Shown piece after piece: positions 7,315 through 13,114 of a stretch of DNA of 13,114 bases. The DNA is from Prevotella sp. (GTDB lineage: Bacteria; Bacteroidota; Bacteroidia; Bacteroidales; Bacteroidaceae), in contig JAJPZE010000104.1 in assembly GCA_021204565.1 (NCBI GenBank), positions 1 through 13,114 of the forward strand, given 5' to 3'. Numbering within the stretch: position 1 is the stretch's first letter; every line of letters starts with the position of its first letter. The translations under genes and the position numbers were made by a program. The notes under the pieces are model-generated. The model was given only the letters and a program-made list of their open reading frames with translations. It did no database searches and had not been told where the DNA came from.

Positions 7315-7806
7315 CTACCGGCGCTCTATTTTCACGCCGACATCGGCAATGCCGGGCAATATCCCGTCTTGCATGTCGTGGCGTATTGATACGGATAAAG
7401 AGTCGCCGGCGCAGAGCATGCGGGTAGTTATAGGGTATACGTACTGATACAAGCCGATGCCCGTGCCGCAGGTGTTTCCCCGCTCGTCGAATATGGGGCA
7501 GACAAACGTCCGCGTAGCTCGCTCTCCCGACGGATACACCGTTACGTCCGCCGCGAGAGTAATGTTCATAAAGGGGAAAGAGCGGTCGGCGCGGAGAAGA
7601 ACCGATAAATCATAATCGCCGCCATAAGATAGCGGGGGACAAGAGAACGATTTCACATCGCCGCGCTCCCAATGTTCGCCGGACACGTGTTCATAGTGTA
7701 CATACGCCGTTTTCTTATTATCGCACGAGCACACTCCAACAGGAATAAGCGCCGCACAAACATATATCAGGATTCTTCGGCGCAAGGTTCGTGCAAACGA
7801 GCGCAC
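7315..7806 (-). CDS. gldH: GldH-like gliding-motility lipoprotein
   Basis: GldH is a Bacteroidota lipoprotein first described in gliding Flavobacteria, where it supports type IX secretion and motility. Its role in non-gliding Bacteroidales is unclear. From the GTG at 7806 the product is 163 residues, with a basic n-region (RSFARTLRRR), a hydrophobic core (about 12-25) and a lipobox V-C-S-C that makes Cys28 the likely lipidated residue. The body has the family pattern: a Y-x-x-Y pair followed by W, a basic residue before FPFMNI, GTGIGLYQYVYP, and a C-terminal ILPGIADVGVKIE. Other starts are possible (ATG 7890 or GTG 7860, both overlapping ricT), but they would put an implausibly long stretch before the signal peptide. 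It lies downstream of ricT, as in other Bacteroidales. Confidence 0.8.
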   Translation of the reverse strand: MRSFARTLRRRILIYVCAALIPVGVCSCDNKKTAYVHYEHVSGEHWERGDVKSFSCPPLSYGGDYDLSVLLRADRSFPFMNITLAADVTVYPSGERATRTFVCPIFDERGNTCGTGIGLYQYVYPITTRMLCAGDSLSVSIRHDMQDGILPGIADVGVKIERR

Positions 7807-7852
7807 GAGCCCGCGCGATGCCAAGTGTAGCCGAAGCTCGACAAAGTCAACG

Positions 7853-8995
7853 CTATTCACTCCTCTGTTTGTCGGTATCGGGACGCGCATTCTTTGCCGC
7901 CGCGGGCTTGTTCTTATTAGCTTTCTTGCGCTTCTTTGCCTTGTCGAAGCGGCTTATATCCGTCCCCGCGAGCAGGTCCTTAGGACGTTTTTTCTCCTGT
8001 TTCCTCTCGTCATATTTGAGAGATTGCGGCTTCTTCCCCTCCTTGTTCATAGCTATTATCTCCGCTGCGCGTGCGGCGGAGATGGTCTCGGCATTAATCA
8101 ACGAGCGTTTATCGGTGGAGTACATCACCGTCCCCGCTAATATATCGGCTTTCACGTAGTGATATTCAGCGTCCGCCGTCTCTAACGTAACGGACTTGTC
8201 GGGCAGGCTCTTCCCCGCCTCCATATAGTCATCCACTTCATAGAGAAGACAACATTTGAGCTTGGCGCACATACCCGCAAGCTTCTGCGGATTGGGGGAA
8301 ATGTCCTGGTATCGAGCCACATTAGTGCTGACGGAAGAGAAGTTCTTCATCCATGTCGAGCAACACAACTCCCGCCCGCAGGGTCCGGTTCCGCCTATCC
8401 GTCCCGCCTCCTGACGCGCTCCGATTTGCTTCATCTCGACCCGCACGTGAAACGCTTCGGCAAGCACTCTTATAAGCTGGCGGAAGTCGACACGTCCGTC
8501 GGCGATATAATAAAAGATAGCTTTATTGCCGTCGCCCTGATACTCCACGTCGCCGATTTTCATATCAAGTTTCAGCTCCTTCGCTATCTCCCGGCTACGG
8601 ATCATCGTAGCGTGCTCGCGGCTTTTTGCCTCGTTATACTTCTCCAAATCGCTATCCCGCGCGACGCGGTAGATAACCTTCAGCTCGTCGACACTTCGGA
8701 GACACGAGCGCCGCATTTGTATTGCGGCAAGGCGTCCGATTAGGGTTATAACGCCTATGTCGTGCCCCGGAGAAGCCTCTACGGCAACCGTTTGCCCCTT
8801 TTTAAGATACAAATGAGAGGCATTGAGGTAATATCCCTTGCGAGTATTCTTAAACTGCACCTCGACTATATCCGTCTCGGCGGCGTTGCCGGGTATGTCC
8901 GAAAGATAGTCGAATACATTATATTGAAGATTGGAGCGCCCTACTCCGTCGTGCGCCACACCCCGCCCGACATCGTTCGCGAGCGCAAATTTCAT
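7853..8995 (-). CDS. ricT: PSP1-domain protein RicT (YaaT)
   Basis: RicT family proteins form the RicAFT complex in Bacillus, which binds [4Fe-4S] clusters and affects RNA processing. The role in Bacteroidota is not established. The 380-residue product has DIVEVQFKNTRKGYY (42-56), VAVEASPGHDIG (70-81), a PSP1 region (about 101-190), and a cysteine-rich region GTGPCGRELCCSTW (202-215) and CAKLKCCLLYE (243-253). Cys206, Cys211/212 and Cys243/248/249 are candidate cluster ligands. From about residue 320 the tail is Lys/Arg-rich and low in complexity, which suggests nucleic-acid contact. The frame is open upstream to 9253, but those codons overlap holB and do not look like the family. The ATG at 8995 lies 59 bp after holB and just after a -7 box. 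GldH follows. Confidence 0.9.
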   Translation of the reverse strand: MKFALANDVGRGVAHDGVGRSNLQYNVFDYLSDIPGNAAETDIVEVQFKNTRKGYYLNASHLYLKKGQTVAVEASPGHDIGVITLIGRLAAIQMRRSCLRSVDELKVIYRVARDSDLEKYNEAKSREHATMIRSREIAKELKLDMKIGDVEYQGDGNKAIFYYIADGRVDFRQLIRVLAEAFHVRVEMKQIGARQEAGRIGGTGPCGRELCCSTWMKNFSSVSTNVARYQDISPNPQKLAGMCAKLKCCLLYEVDDYMEAGKSLPDKSVTLETADAEYHYVKADILAGTVMYSTDKRSLINAETISAARAAEIIAMNKEGKKPQSLKYDERKQEKKRPKDLLAGTDISRFDKAKKRKKANKNKPAAAKNARPDTDKQRSE

Positions 8996-9045
8996 ATCCT
9001 TAAAATCCACGTCGGTTGTTCTCTTTTCGTATTTTGTTCTGCGGT

Positions 9046-9053
9046 CAAAGGTA
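9046..9053 (-). promoter_or_regulatory. -7 promoter box for ricT-gldH
   Basis: TACCTTTG on the minus strand (9053-9046) is a perfect Bacteroidota -7 box in the gap after the holB stop, about 50 bp before the ricT ATG. No good -33 TTTG is found at the right spacing, only a T-rich stretch. It may give ricT-gldH expression independent of metF-holB. Confidence 0.45.
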
Positions 9054-9054
9054 A

Positions 9055-10179
9055 TTATTTTCTCCTTAAAAACACGGTTATTTGCAACGCAAAGTCGAAG
9101 AATTGCATCTTCGGATTGGCGTTCTGACCTATCGCCGCCATAGTTCGGTCGGTTAGCCGGAGCATATCCCGCACGTTCGCTTCGTTGATAAAGCGGGCGA
9201 AGTTGCGGGAGAAAGACTCCTCCGCCGCCGTCATATAATTGAGCTGTTTGCAAGAAAAGTTGTAGATAAAATTCTCCCGAAACTGCTCCGCAACGTAGGT
9301 CAGGAACCGCCGTTGTTTCTCTCTGCCCAGCCCCGAGACAGTCTCAGTCCATTTCTTCATTGCCTTTGTATCGCGTTTGTATGCCGTCCGCATAATCGAC
9401 ATAAAGTATTCAAGAAACTCGCGTTTCTCGTTTTCGCTGTCCAACACCTCCACCGCACGAAGCCAATCACCGTGCACCACGCGGGCAACCTGCACGGCAA
9501 CAGCTTGCTCAATACCCCGCTTTGACATCAGCGCCCCCGCCATTGCCTCGTCGTCAATACGCTTTATATCAATCCGTTGGACACGGCTGCGAATGGTTTC
9601 CAATATCGCCTGAGGCTCTTCGGAAACAAGAAGAAAGAGCGTCTGCGACGGGGGCTCCTCCAATAGCTTGAGTATCTTGTTTGCAAACGCCGGATGCATC
9701 CTTTCGGGCAACCAGATAATAACTGCCTTATATCCTCCTTGGCTCGATTTGAACGACATTTTATGGGCAAGTATGTCCCCCTCTGCCGCGAAAATAATGG
9801 CTTGCTGGTTATCTGCTTTCATCCGTCCGAGCCATTCCTCAAAATTGAAATATGGCGTTTCGGACAGCAACTTCTGCCATTGGCGGATATAGTCGTCCGA
9901 CGTTATCTTCCTGTCCGACGGCGTTTTCGGGGGGCGGATTACCGGGTAAATAAAATGCAAGTCGGGATGTTGCAACGTCTGCAACATCGCCTCAACGTGA
10001 GGATTAGTGCCCTCCTCGCGCTCCCCCAATACATACGACGCAAACGCAAACGCAAGCGCAAGCGTCCCGCAACCGGTGTTCCCGCAAAGCATTAACGCAT
10101 GAGGAATACGGTCCTCCTCCGCCATTTGAACCAGCCTCCGCTTAATATCTTCCTGACCTATTACCCCGCTGAACTTCAT
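9055..10179 (-). CDS. holB: DNA polymerase III subunit delta prime
   Basis: Delta prime is the non-ATP-hydrolysing stator of the clamp loader that places the sliding clamp on primed DNA. The 374-residue product begins FSGVIGQEDIKRRL and contains the clamp-loader features IPHALMLCGNTGCGT (25-39), ILKLLEEPPSQTLFLLVSEE (169-188) and IRSRVQRI (196-203). The last corresponds to the arginine-finger SRC motif with Val in place of Cys. The P-loop has Thr39 where an ATP-binding Lys would be, as expected for a delta prime that does not bind ATP productively. The four zinc cysteines of the E. coli protein are absent. It begins 23 bp after metF in the same direction, so the two are probably co-transcribed, and ricT and gldH follow. 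Confidence 0.9.
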   Translation of the reverse strand: MKFSGVIGQEDIKRRLVQMAEEDRIPHALMLCGNTGCGTLALAFAFASYVLGEREEGTNPHVEAMLQTLQHPDLHFIYPVIRPPKTPSDRKITSDDYIRQWQKLLSETPYFNFEEWLGRMKADNQQAIIFAAEGDILAHKMSFKSSQGGYKAVIIWLPERMHPAFANKILKLLEEPPSQTLFLLVSEEPQAILETIRSRVQRIDIKRIDDEAMAGALMSKRGIEQAVAVQVARVVHGDWLRAVEVLDSENEKREFLEYFMSIMRTAYKRDTKAMKKWTETVSGLGREKQRRFLTYVAEQFRENFIYNFSCKQLNYMTAAEESFSRNFARFINEANVRDMLRLTDRTMAAIGQNANPKMQFFDFALQITVFLRRK

Positions 10180-10202
10180 AATGACCTTAACTAATCACGC
10201 CG

Positions 10203-11162
10203 TTAATTGCGGCATACGCGCCGCGTAATCTCCACTACGGAGTCGACCGCGGAGACGGTGTAAAAATGTATGTTCCTTACTCCGCCCTCATATAAACCCC
10301 GGCATTGCTCCTGCGCCCAGTCTATGCCCAACGCTTTCACATCCGCGTCGCTCTTGCACTTCCGCGCCTCCCGCGCCAGCTCTTCGGGTATATCCACATG
10401 AAATGTCTTAGGCACAACGGTCAGTTGCGAGAGCTTCGTAAGCGGTTTCAATGCGGGGATTATAGGGATTGTAACGCCCGCCTCACGCGCCCGGCGGACA
10501 AAGGCGAAATACTTCGAATTGTCGTAAAACAATTGCGTTACGGCATACTTCGCGCCAAGATCCTGCTTCGCTTTGAGATAGCTCAAATCCGTCTCCGGAT
10601 TCGCCGCCTCCTCATGTTTCTCCGGATAACAAGCCACTCCGAAACAAAACTCACATCCTTTTACAGCCATCGTCTCGCCGCTTAAAAAGCGGCCCGCATT
10701 ATACTCCGACACCTGTTTAATCAACTCCGTCGTGTGCGCGTACCCGCCTTCAACCGGAACAAACATCTTGTCCTCCCGCGCCTTATCGCCCCGAAGCAAC
10801 AGCAGGTTCTCTATTCCGAGAAAGTCTAAGTCGAGAAGTTCGTATTCAATAGCTTCCCTCGTGATGCCCGAGCAAATAACGTGCGGCACGACCGGAATAT
10901 CCAAACGCATCTGAAGAGCCCCCGCGATGGCGACCGCGCCCGGACGTCGTTGAACACGCTGACGTACGTATTGCCCCTCGCCCGACGGGGTGTAAACATA
11001 CTCGCTGTGATGATTCGTAACGTTTATATATAGTGGAGAGTTCGCCATTATCCGCTCCACGTTTCGGAATAACCCCGCTGTCCCGTGCCCTTTCAACGGC
11101 GGCAACACCTCAAAAGAAAAGCTCCTGCCCCGCAAACCCTCAAGTATGTCAATCACCCGCAT
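10203..11162 (-). CDS. metF: Methylenetetrahydrofolate reductase
   Basis: MetF is a flavoenzyme that reduces 5,10-methylene-THF to 5-methyl-THF, the methyl donor for methionine synthesis. The 319-residue product contains SFSFEVLPPLKG (14-25) with the conserved active-site Glu18, HSEYVYTPSGEG, RRPGAVAIAGALQ, LLLLRGDKA, GVACYPEKHEEA, and AKYAVTQLFYDN, all typical of the Bacteroidota form. I chose the ATG at 11162. A TTG four codons earlier (11174) is in frame, but the family's usual N-terminus (M-x-V-I-D) starts at the ATG. A -7 box lies about 60 bp upstream. It is the first gene of a probable metF-holB(-ricT-gldH) transcript. The distinctive ending SAVDSVVEITRRV is also family-like, so the gene appears complete. 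Confidence 0.95.
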   Translation of the reverse strand: MRVIDILEGLRGRSFSFEVLPPLKGHGTAGLFRNVERIMANSPLYINVTNHHSEYVYTPSGEGQYVRQRVQRRPGAVAIAGALQMRLDIPVVPHVICSGITREAIEYELLDLDFLGIENLLLLRGDKAREDKMFVPVEGGYAHTTELIKQVSEYNAGRFLSGETMAVKGCEFCFGVACYPEKHEEAANPETDLSYLKAKQDLGAKYAVTQLFYDNSKYFAFVRRAREAGVTIPIIPALKPLTKLSQLTVVPKTFHVDIPEELAREARKCKSDADVKALGIDWAQEQCRGLYEGGVRNIHFYTVSAVDSVVEITRRVCRN

Positions 11163-11221
11163 ATCGTCTTTCAATTTTTTCCCTTATCTCGCTACATATC
11201 TGTTTTTATATATAGCTTATG

Positions 11222-11229
11222 CAAAGGTA
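11222..11229 (-). promoter_or_regulatory. -7 promoter box for metF
   Basis: TACCTTTG on the minus strand (11229-11222) is a perfect Bacteroidota -7 box located 60 bp before the metF ATG. The expected -33 position, about 19 bp upstream, reads TGTC rather than TTTG, so the promoter may be weak or activator-dependent. No S-box or other methionine riboswitch fits in the short leader. Confidence 0.55.
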
Positions 11230-11331
11230 ATAACTTGCTCCCGAAAAAGACAGGGGGAAGGCGAAATTGAATATAGGGGGAATAGGTGTAAATAGGGAAT
11301 ATGAACTCCGCGAATGGGCGGGTCGGGGCGG

Positions 11332-11904
11332 TCAGAACCATATTTTATAATGTTGTTTGAAGCGCTTGGCGTCGAACAGGACAATACCGGAACGATAGGT
11401 ATCAATGGTTATGCGGGCGCGGTCGGCGGTATATATCCGCCGCCATGCGCTGCGTGTAGCGGGACTCGTATCTATATCCGCCACAATCATGCACGCGCCG
11501 TCCGGCACGCTCTCTACTAACCTTTCCGCCGCGTCAATATCTTCGCAAAGAGCCGTCGCGGATATTATTATCAATTCGGCGGATGGTGTATCGTTCGCCC
11601 GGACAAAACCGCGCTGACGGCAAAAACCCGCCATAAACCGCTCTATATCCGGGCTGCAACCTATGCATATATAACGTTTCGCGCCCCGTCCGCCGGCGGC
11701 AAGCCACGCCAAACGGCACAAACGGGCGCGGTGCTTGTCCGCCGGCAACGCGCGGGAAACTGCCTGAGGCAATTCTTTATGCAGCGTAACGGTTATCAAC
11801 CGGTAATCCGACGGCGACTGTACGCCGAACCCACACGTGCGCGGAAAGCGCATCACACGTGCCGCCAGCCCTCTTAACGCCCGGTATATATTTCTTTCAA
11901 CCAC
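11332..11904 (-). CDS. Short, degenerate class I methyltransferase-like protein
   Basis: I recognise this tentatively as a reduced member of a Bacteroidota family related to SAM-dependent O-methyltransferases. The N-terminal GFGVQSPSDY (25-34) resembles the family's HGIHSPFVF-type motif. The C-terminal ITIDTYRSGIVLFDAKRFKQHY (165-186) resembles its usual ending (IDLFRFGIVFF..., then HY). At 190 residues it is shorter than the roughly 220-260 I would expect. The glycine-rich SAM-binding motif I is not evident. KRYICIGCSPDIERF (76-90) may be its remnant, and the acidic residues after the hydrophobic strand MIVADID (139-145) could be motif IV. It may have lost activity. The GTG at 11904 fits the family N-terminus, and an ATG at 11853 is an alternative. 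It stands alone, divergent from metG. Confidence 0.6.
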   Translation of the reverse strand: MVERNIYRALRGLAARVMRFPRTCGFGVQSPSDYRLITVTLHKELPQAVSRALPADKHRARLCRLAWLAAGGRGAKRYICIGCSPDIERFMAGFCRQRGFVRANDTPSAELIIISATALCEDIDAAERLVESVPDGACMIVADIDTSPATRSAWRRIYTADRARITIDTYRSGIVLFDAKRFKQHYKIWF

Positions 11905-11988
11905 GTCGCAAAGATAAGGAAAAGAGCGTTTTTACCCGCCATACAACGACGTAAAACCTATATCTTTTATCTCTCGAAAGGTCTTAAC

Positions 11989-12134
11989 AAGTATTCTAAA
12001 AGCGTCGGTCTTAGAGTGTAAAAGCGCCGTTCTTAGGATGTAAAAGCGGCGGTTTTAGAGTGTAAAAGCGCCGTTCTTAGAATGTAAAAGCGCCGTTCTT
12101 AGAATGTAAAAGCGCCGTTCTTACACTCTAAGAA
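11989..12134. repeat. 22-bp tandem repeat array with inverted end copy
   Basis: Five head-to-tail 22-bp units run at 12011-12032, 12033-12054, 12055-12076, 12077-12098 and 12099-12120. Each begins TTAGAATGTAA or a close variant and ends AAGCGCCGTTC or a variant. Units 4 and 5 are identical, and 1 and 3 differ only at the last two bases. A diverged sixth unit lies at 11989-12010 (TAAAAGCG retained). After the last unit, TTACACTCTAAGAA (12121-12134) is an inverted copy. It can pair with 12096-12109 (14 positions, one mismatch, 11-nt loop). There are no spacers between units, so this is not CRISPR. The period is close to two helical turns, compatible with a binding-site array. Length variation between strains would be expected. 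Confidence 0.85.
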
Positions 12135-12143
12135 TATAGGTTT

Positions 12144-12175
12144 GAGAGCGCTTGCGCATACCTTTGACCGCTCTC
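12144..12175 (+). promoter_or_regulatory. Dyad enclosing a -7 box upstream of metG
   Basis: GAGAGCG (12144-12150) and CGCTCTC (12169-12175) are a perfect 7-bp inverted repeat with an 18-nt interior that contains TACCTTTG (12159-12166). No TTTG lies at the required -33 distance, so this would be a weak or regulated promoter for metG with a leader of about 150 nt. The arrangement copies that at 84-115. Confidence 0.4.
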
Positions 12176-12205
12176 GATGTGCGATTTGAGTCGTTTTTAA
12201 TCATT

Positions 12206-12223
12206 GTCCGCCTCTCTGCGGAC
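12206..12223 (+). other. Short perfect hairpin in the possible metG leader
   Basis: GTCCGC (12206-12211) pairs with GCGGAC (12218-12223) around a 6-nt loop CTCTCT. No T-run follows on either strand, so it is not a clear terminator. It lies between the two possible metG promoters. Confidence 0.35.
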
Positions 12224-12245
12224 GCATTATTTATACGTTCTTTTG

Positions 12246-12277
12246 TTTGCATACGTCGGAGAATATGCCGTACTTTG
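12246..12277 (+). promoter_or_regulatory. Probable metG promoter
   Basis: TTTG at 12246-12249 is followed by 21 bp and TACTTTG at 12271-12277, a -7 box one base shorter than TAnnTTTG. Transcription would start about 35-40 nt before the metG ATG. The match is good but imperfect. Confidence 0.5.
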
Positions 12278-12319
12278 CAGGTTGGTTTCAATCCTTTTAA
12301 TACTAATCGAACAGACATA

Positions 12320-13114
12320 ATGGATTACAAGAGGACAACAGTTACCGCGGCTCTGCCCTACGCCAACGGCGGCGTACATATCGGGCATCTTGCCGGGGTG
12401 TATGTTCCGGCGGACATATACGTGAGGTATTTGCGCCTGAGAGGGCGGGAGGTGATGTTCGTATGCGGCTCCGACGAGCACGGCGTGCCCGTAACCATAC
12501 GCGCGAGGAAAGAGGGTATAACGGTGCAGGAGGTTGTCGACCGTTATCATAAACTTATCAAACAGTCGTTCGCCGACTTCGGTATCAGCTTCGATATATA
12601 CTCCCGGACGACATCGCCGACGCACAACAAGTTCGCTTCCGACTTTTTTCGCAAGCTGTACGATGACGGCGTACTCGAAGAACGAACTACGTTGCAGTAT
12701 TGCGACGAGGTAACGGGCGAGTTCCTTACCGACAGAAACATCGTCGGCACTTGTCCGAAATGAGGAGCCGAGAACGCATACGGCGACCAGTGCGAAAAGT
12801 GCGGCTCGACCCTCTCACCCGACGAATTGATTAACCCGACCAATAAAAACAACCCCGGACACGGGTTAATAACGCGCCCGACAACTAATTGGTACCTGCC
12901 CTTGGGCAAATATCAGGCGTGGCTTAAAGAGTGGATACTCGCCGGACACAAGGAGTGGAGGGCGAATGTATACGGACAATGCAAGTCGTGGCTTGATATT
13001 GATCTCCAACCGAGAGCTATGACGAGGGATCTCGATTGGGGCATTCCCGTGCCGATAGAGGGCGCAAAAGGGAAAGTGTTATATGTATGGTTCGATGCGC
13101 CAATAGGGTATATA
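12320..13114 (+). CDS. metG: Methionyl-tRNA synthetase, 3' truncated by window, with in-frame UGA at codon 148
   Basis: MetRS charges tRNA-Met with methionine and is essential. The start at ATG 12320 gives the family N-terminus, with AALPYANGGVHIGHLAG carrying the HIGH motif (20-23). The zinc knuckle has Cys145-Pro-Lys, then UGA at codon 148 (12761-12763), then GAENAYGDQ, Cys158-Glu-Lys-Cys161. In other MetRS proteins, including E. coli with the same numbering, position 148 is the second zinc cysteine. After the UGA the frame continues with conserved sequence: WYLPL, LKEWILAGHKEWRANVYGQC, SWLDIDLQPRAMTRDLDWGIPVP and YVWFDAPIGY, with no frameshift or other stop for the 117 codons to the window edge. 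The KMSKS loop and tRNA-binding domain lie beyond it. A functional recoded gene, a recent nonsense mutant and a sequencing error are all possible. Confidence 0.9.
12761..12807 (+). promoter_or_regulatory. In-frame UGA followed by a nested hairpin (possible SECIS-like element)
   Basis: After UGA (12761-12763), GAGCCG (12765-12770) pairs perfectly with CGGCTC (12802-12807). Inside, CGCAT (12775-12779) pairs with GTGCG (12790-12794), closing a 10-nt loop. The upper stem starts 11 nt after the UGA, the spacing known for the E. coli fdhF SECIS. Against this, the loop lacks the typical GU and there is no bulged U. The paired bases also encode conserved residues, so the stem could be chance. Confidence 0.3.

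Larger units (their letters stand above)
11905..12319. other. Intergenic region between the methyltransferase-like gene and metG
   Basis: This 415-bp divergent intergenic region holds no convincing gene. It contains a TATCTTTG box on the minus strand at 11916-11909, a 22-bp tandem array (11989-12120) ending in an inverted partial copy, a dyad enclosing a TACCTTTG box (12144-12175), a short hairpin (12206-12223), and the probable metG promoter (12246-12277). Confidence 0.7.

Noticed and set aside
8996..9253. N-terminal extension of ricT by 86 codons
   Set aside because: The extension overlaps the 3' end of holB and does not resemble RicT. The ATG at 8995 follows a -7 box and matches the family start.
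11163..11174. TTG start four codons upstream for metF
   Set aside because: The ATG at 11162 gives the usual family N-terminus, and the extra residues are not conserved.
11989..12134. CRISPR array
   Set aside because: The 22-bp units are directly abutting with no unique spacers, and no cas genes are nearby.
12206..12223. Rho-independent terminator upstream of metG
   Set aside because: The hairpin is perfect but no T-run follows on either strand, and no gene ends nearby.
12152..12319. 56-codon N-terminal extension of metG
   Set aside because: It covers promoter-like sequence and lacks MetRS similarity, whereas ATG 12320 gives the expected start and E. coli-like numbering of the zinc cysteines.

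Overview
The window looks like chromosomal DNA from a member of the Bacteroidales (phylum Bacteroidota). Three things support this. The gene order purH-mreB-mreC-mreD-mrdA-rodA, followed by a convergent gldH-ricT-holB-metF block, is typical of that order. Several genes are preceded by the Bacteroidota promoter signature (TTTG, about 19 bp, TAnnTTTG), with exact matches before purH and before a tRNA. Start codons lack clear Shine-Dalgarno sequences. I cannot name the genus from the sequence alone.

Layout. Bases 1-52 hold the 5' part of a tRNA-Ser(GGA) on the minus strand with its promoter. Bases 129-758 contain no convincing gene, but bases 380-502 hold a nested set of inverted repeats that could be a structured RNA. 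A plus-strand operon then runs from 822 to 7298: a stand-alone IMP cyclohydrolase (the N-terminal half of a usual PurH), then MreB, MreC, MreD, the transpeptidase PBP2 and the glycosyltransferase RodA. The last five are the core of the elongasome, which builds the lateral cell wall. A minus-strand cluster (metF, holB, ricT, gldH, transcribed from 11162 down to 7315) converges on it, with only 16 bp between the two stop codons. Further right, on the minus strand, is a short, degenerate methyltransferase-like gene. Next comes a 415-bp intergenic region with a 22-bp tandem array and a dyad around a -7 promoter box. The start of metG (methionyl-tRNA synthetase) follows on the plus strand and runs off the window.

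The most striking observation is in metG. Its reading frame is interrupted by one UGA at codon 148, exactly where the second zinc-binding cysteine of MetRS belongs (C-P-K-UGA, then C158 and C161 intact). The conserved protein sequence continues without any other damage to the end of the window. The UGA is followed by a nested hairpin whose upper stem begins 11 nt downstream. Selenocysteine or other recoding, a recent nonsense mutation and a sequencing error are all possible, and the window alone cannot decide among them. Other points worth attention are the missing AICAR transformylase half of PurH, the 22-bp array with its inverted end copy, and two -7 boxes each enclosed by a 7-bp dyad with an 18-nt interior.
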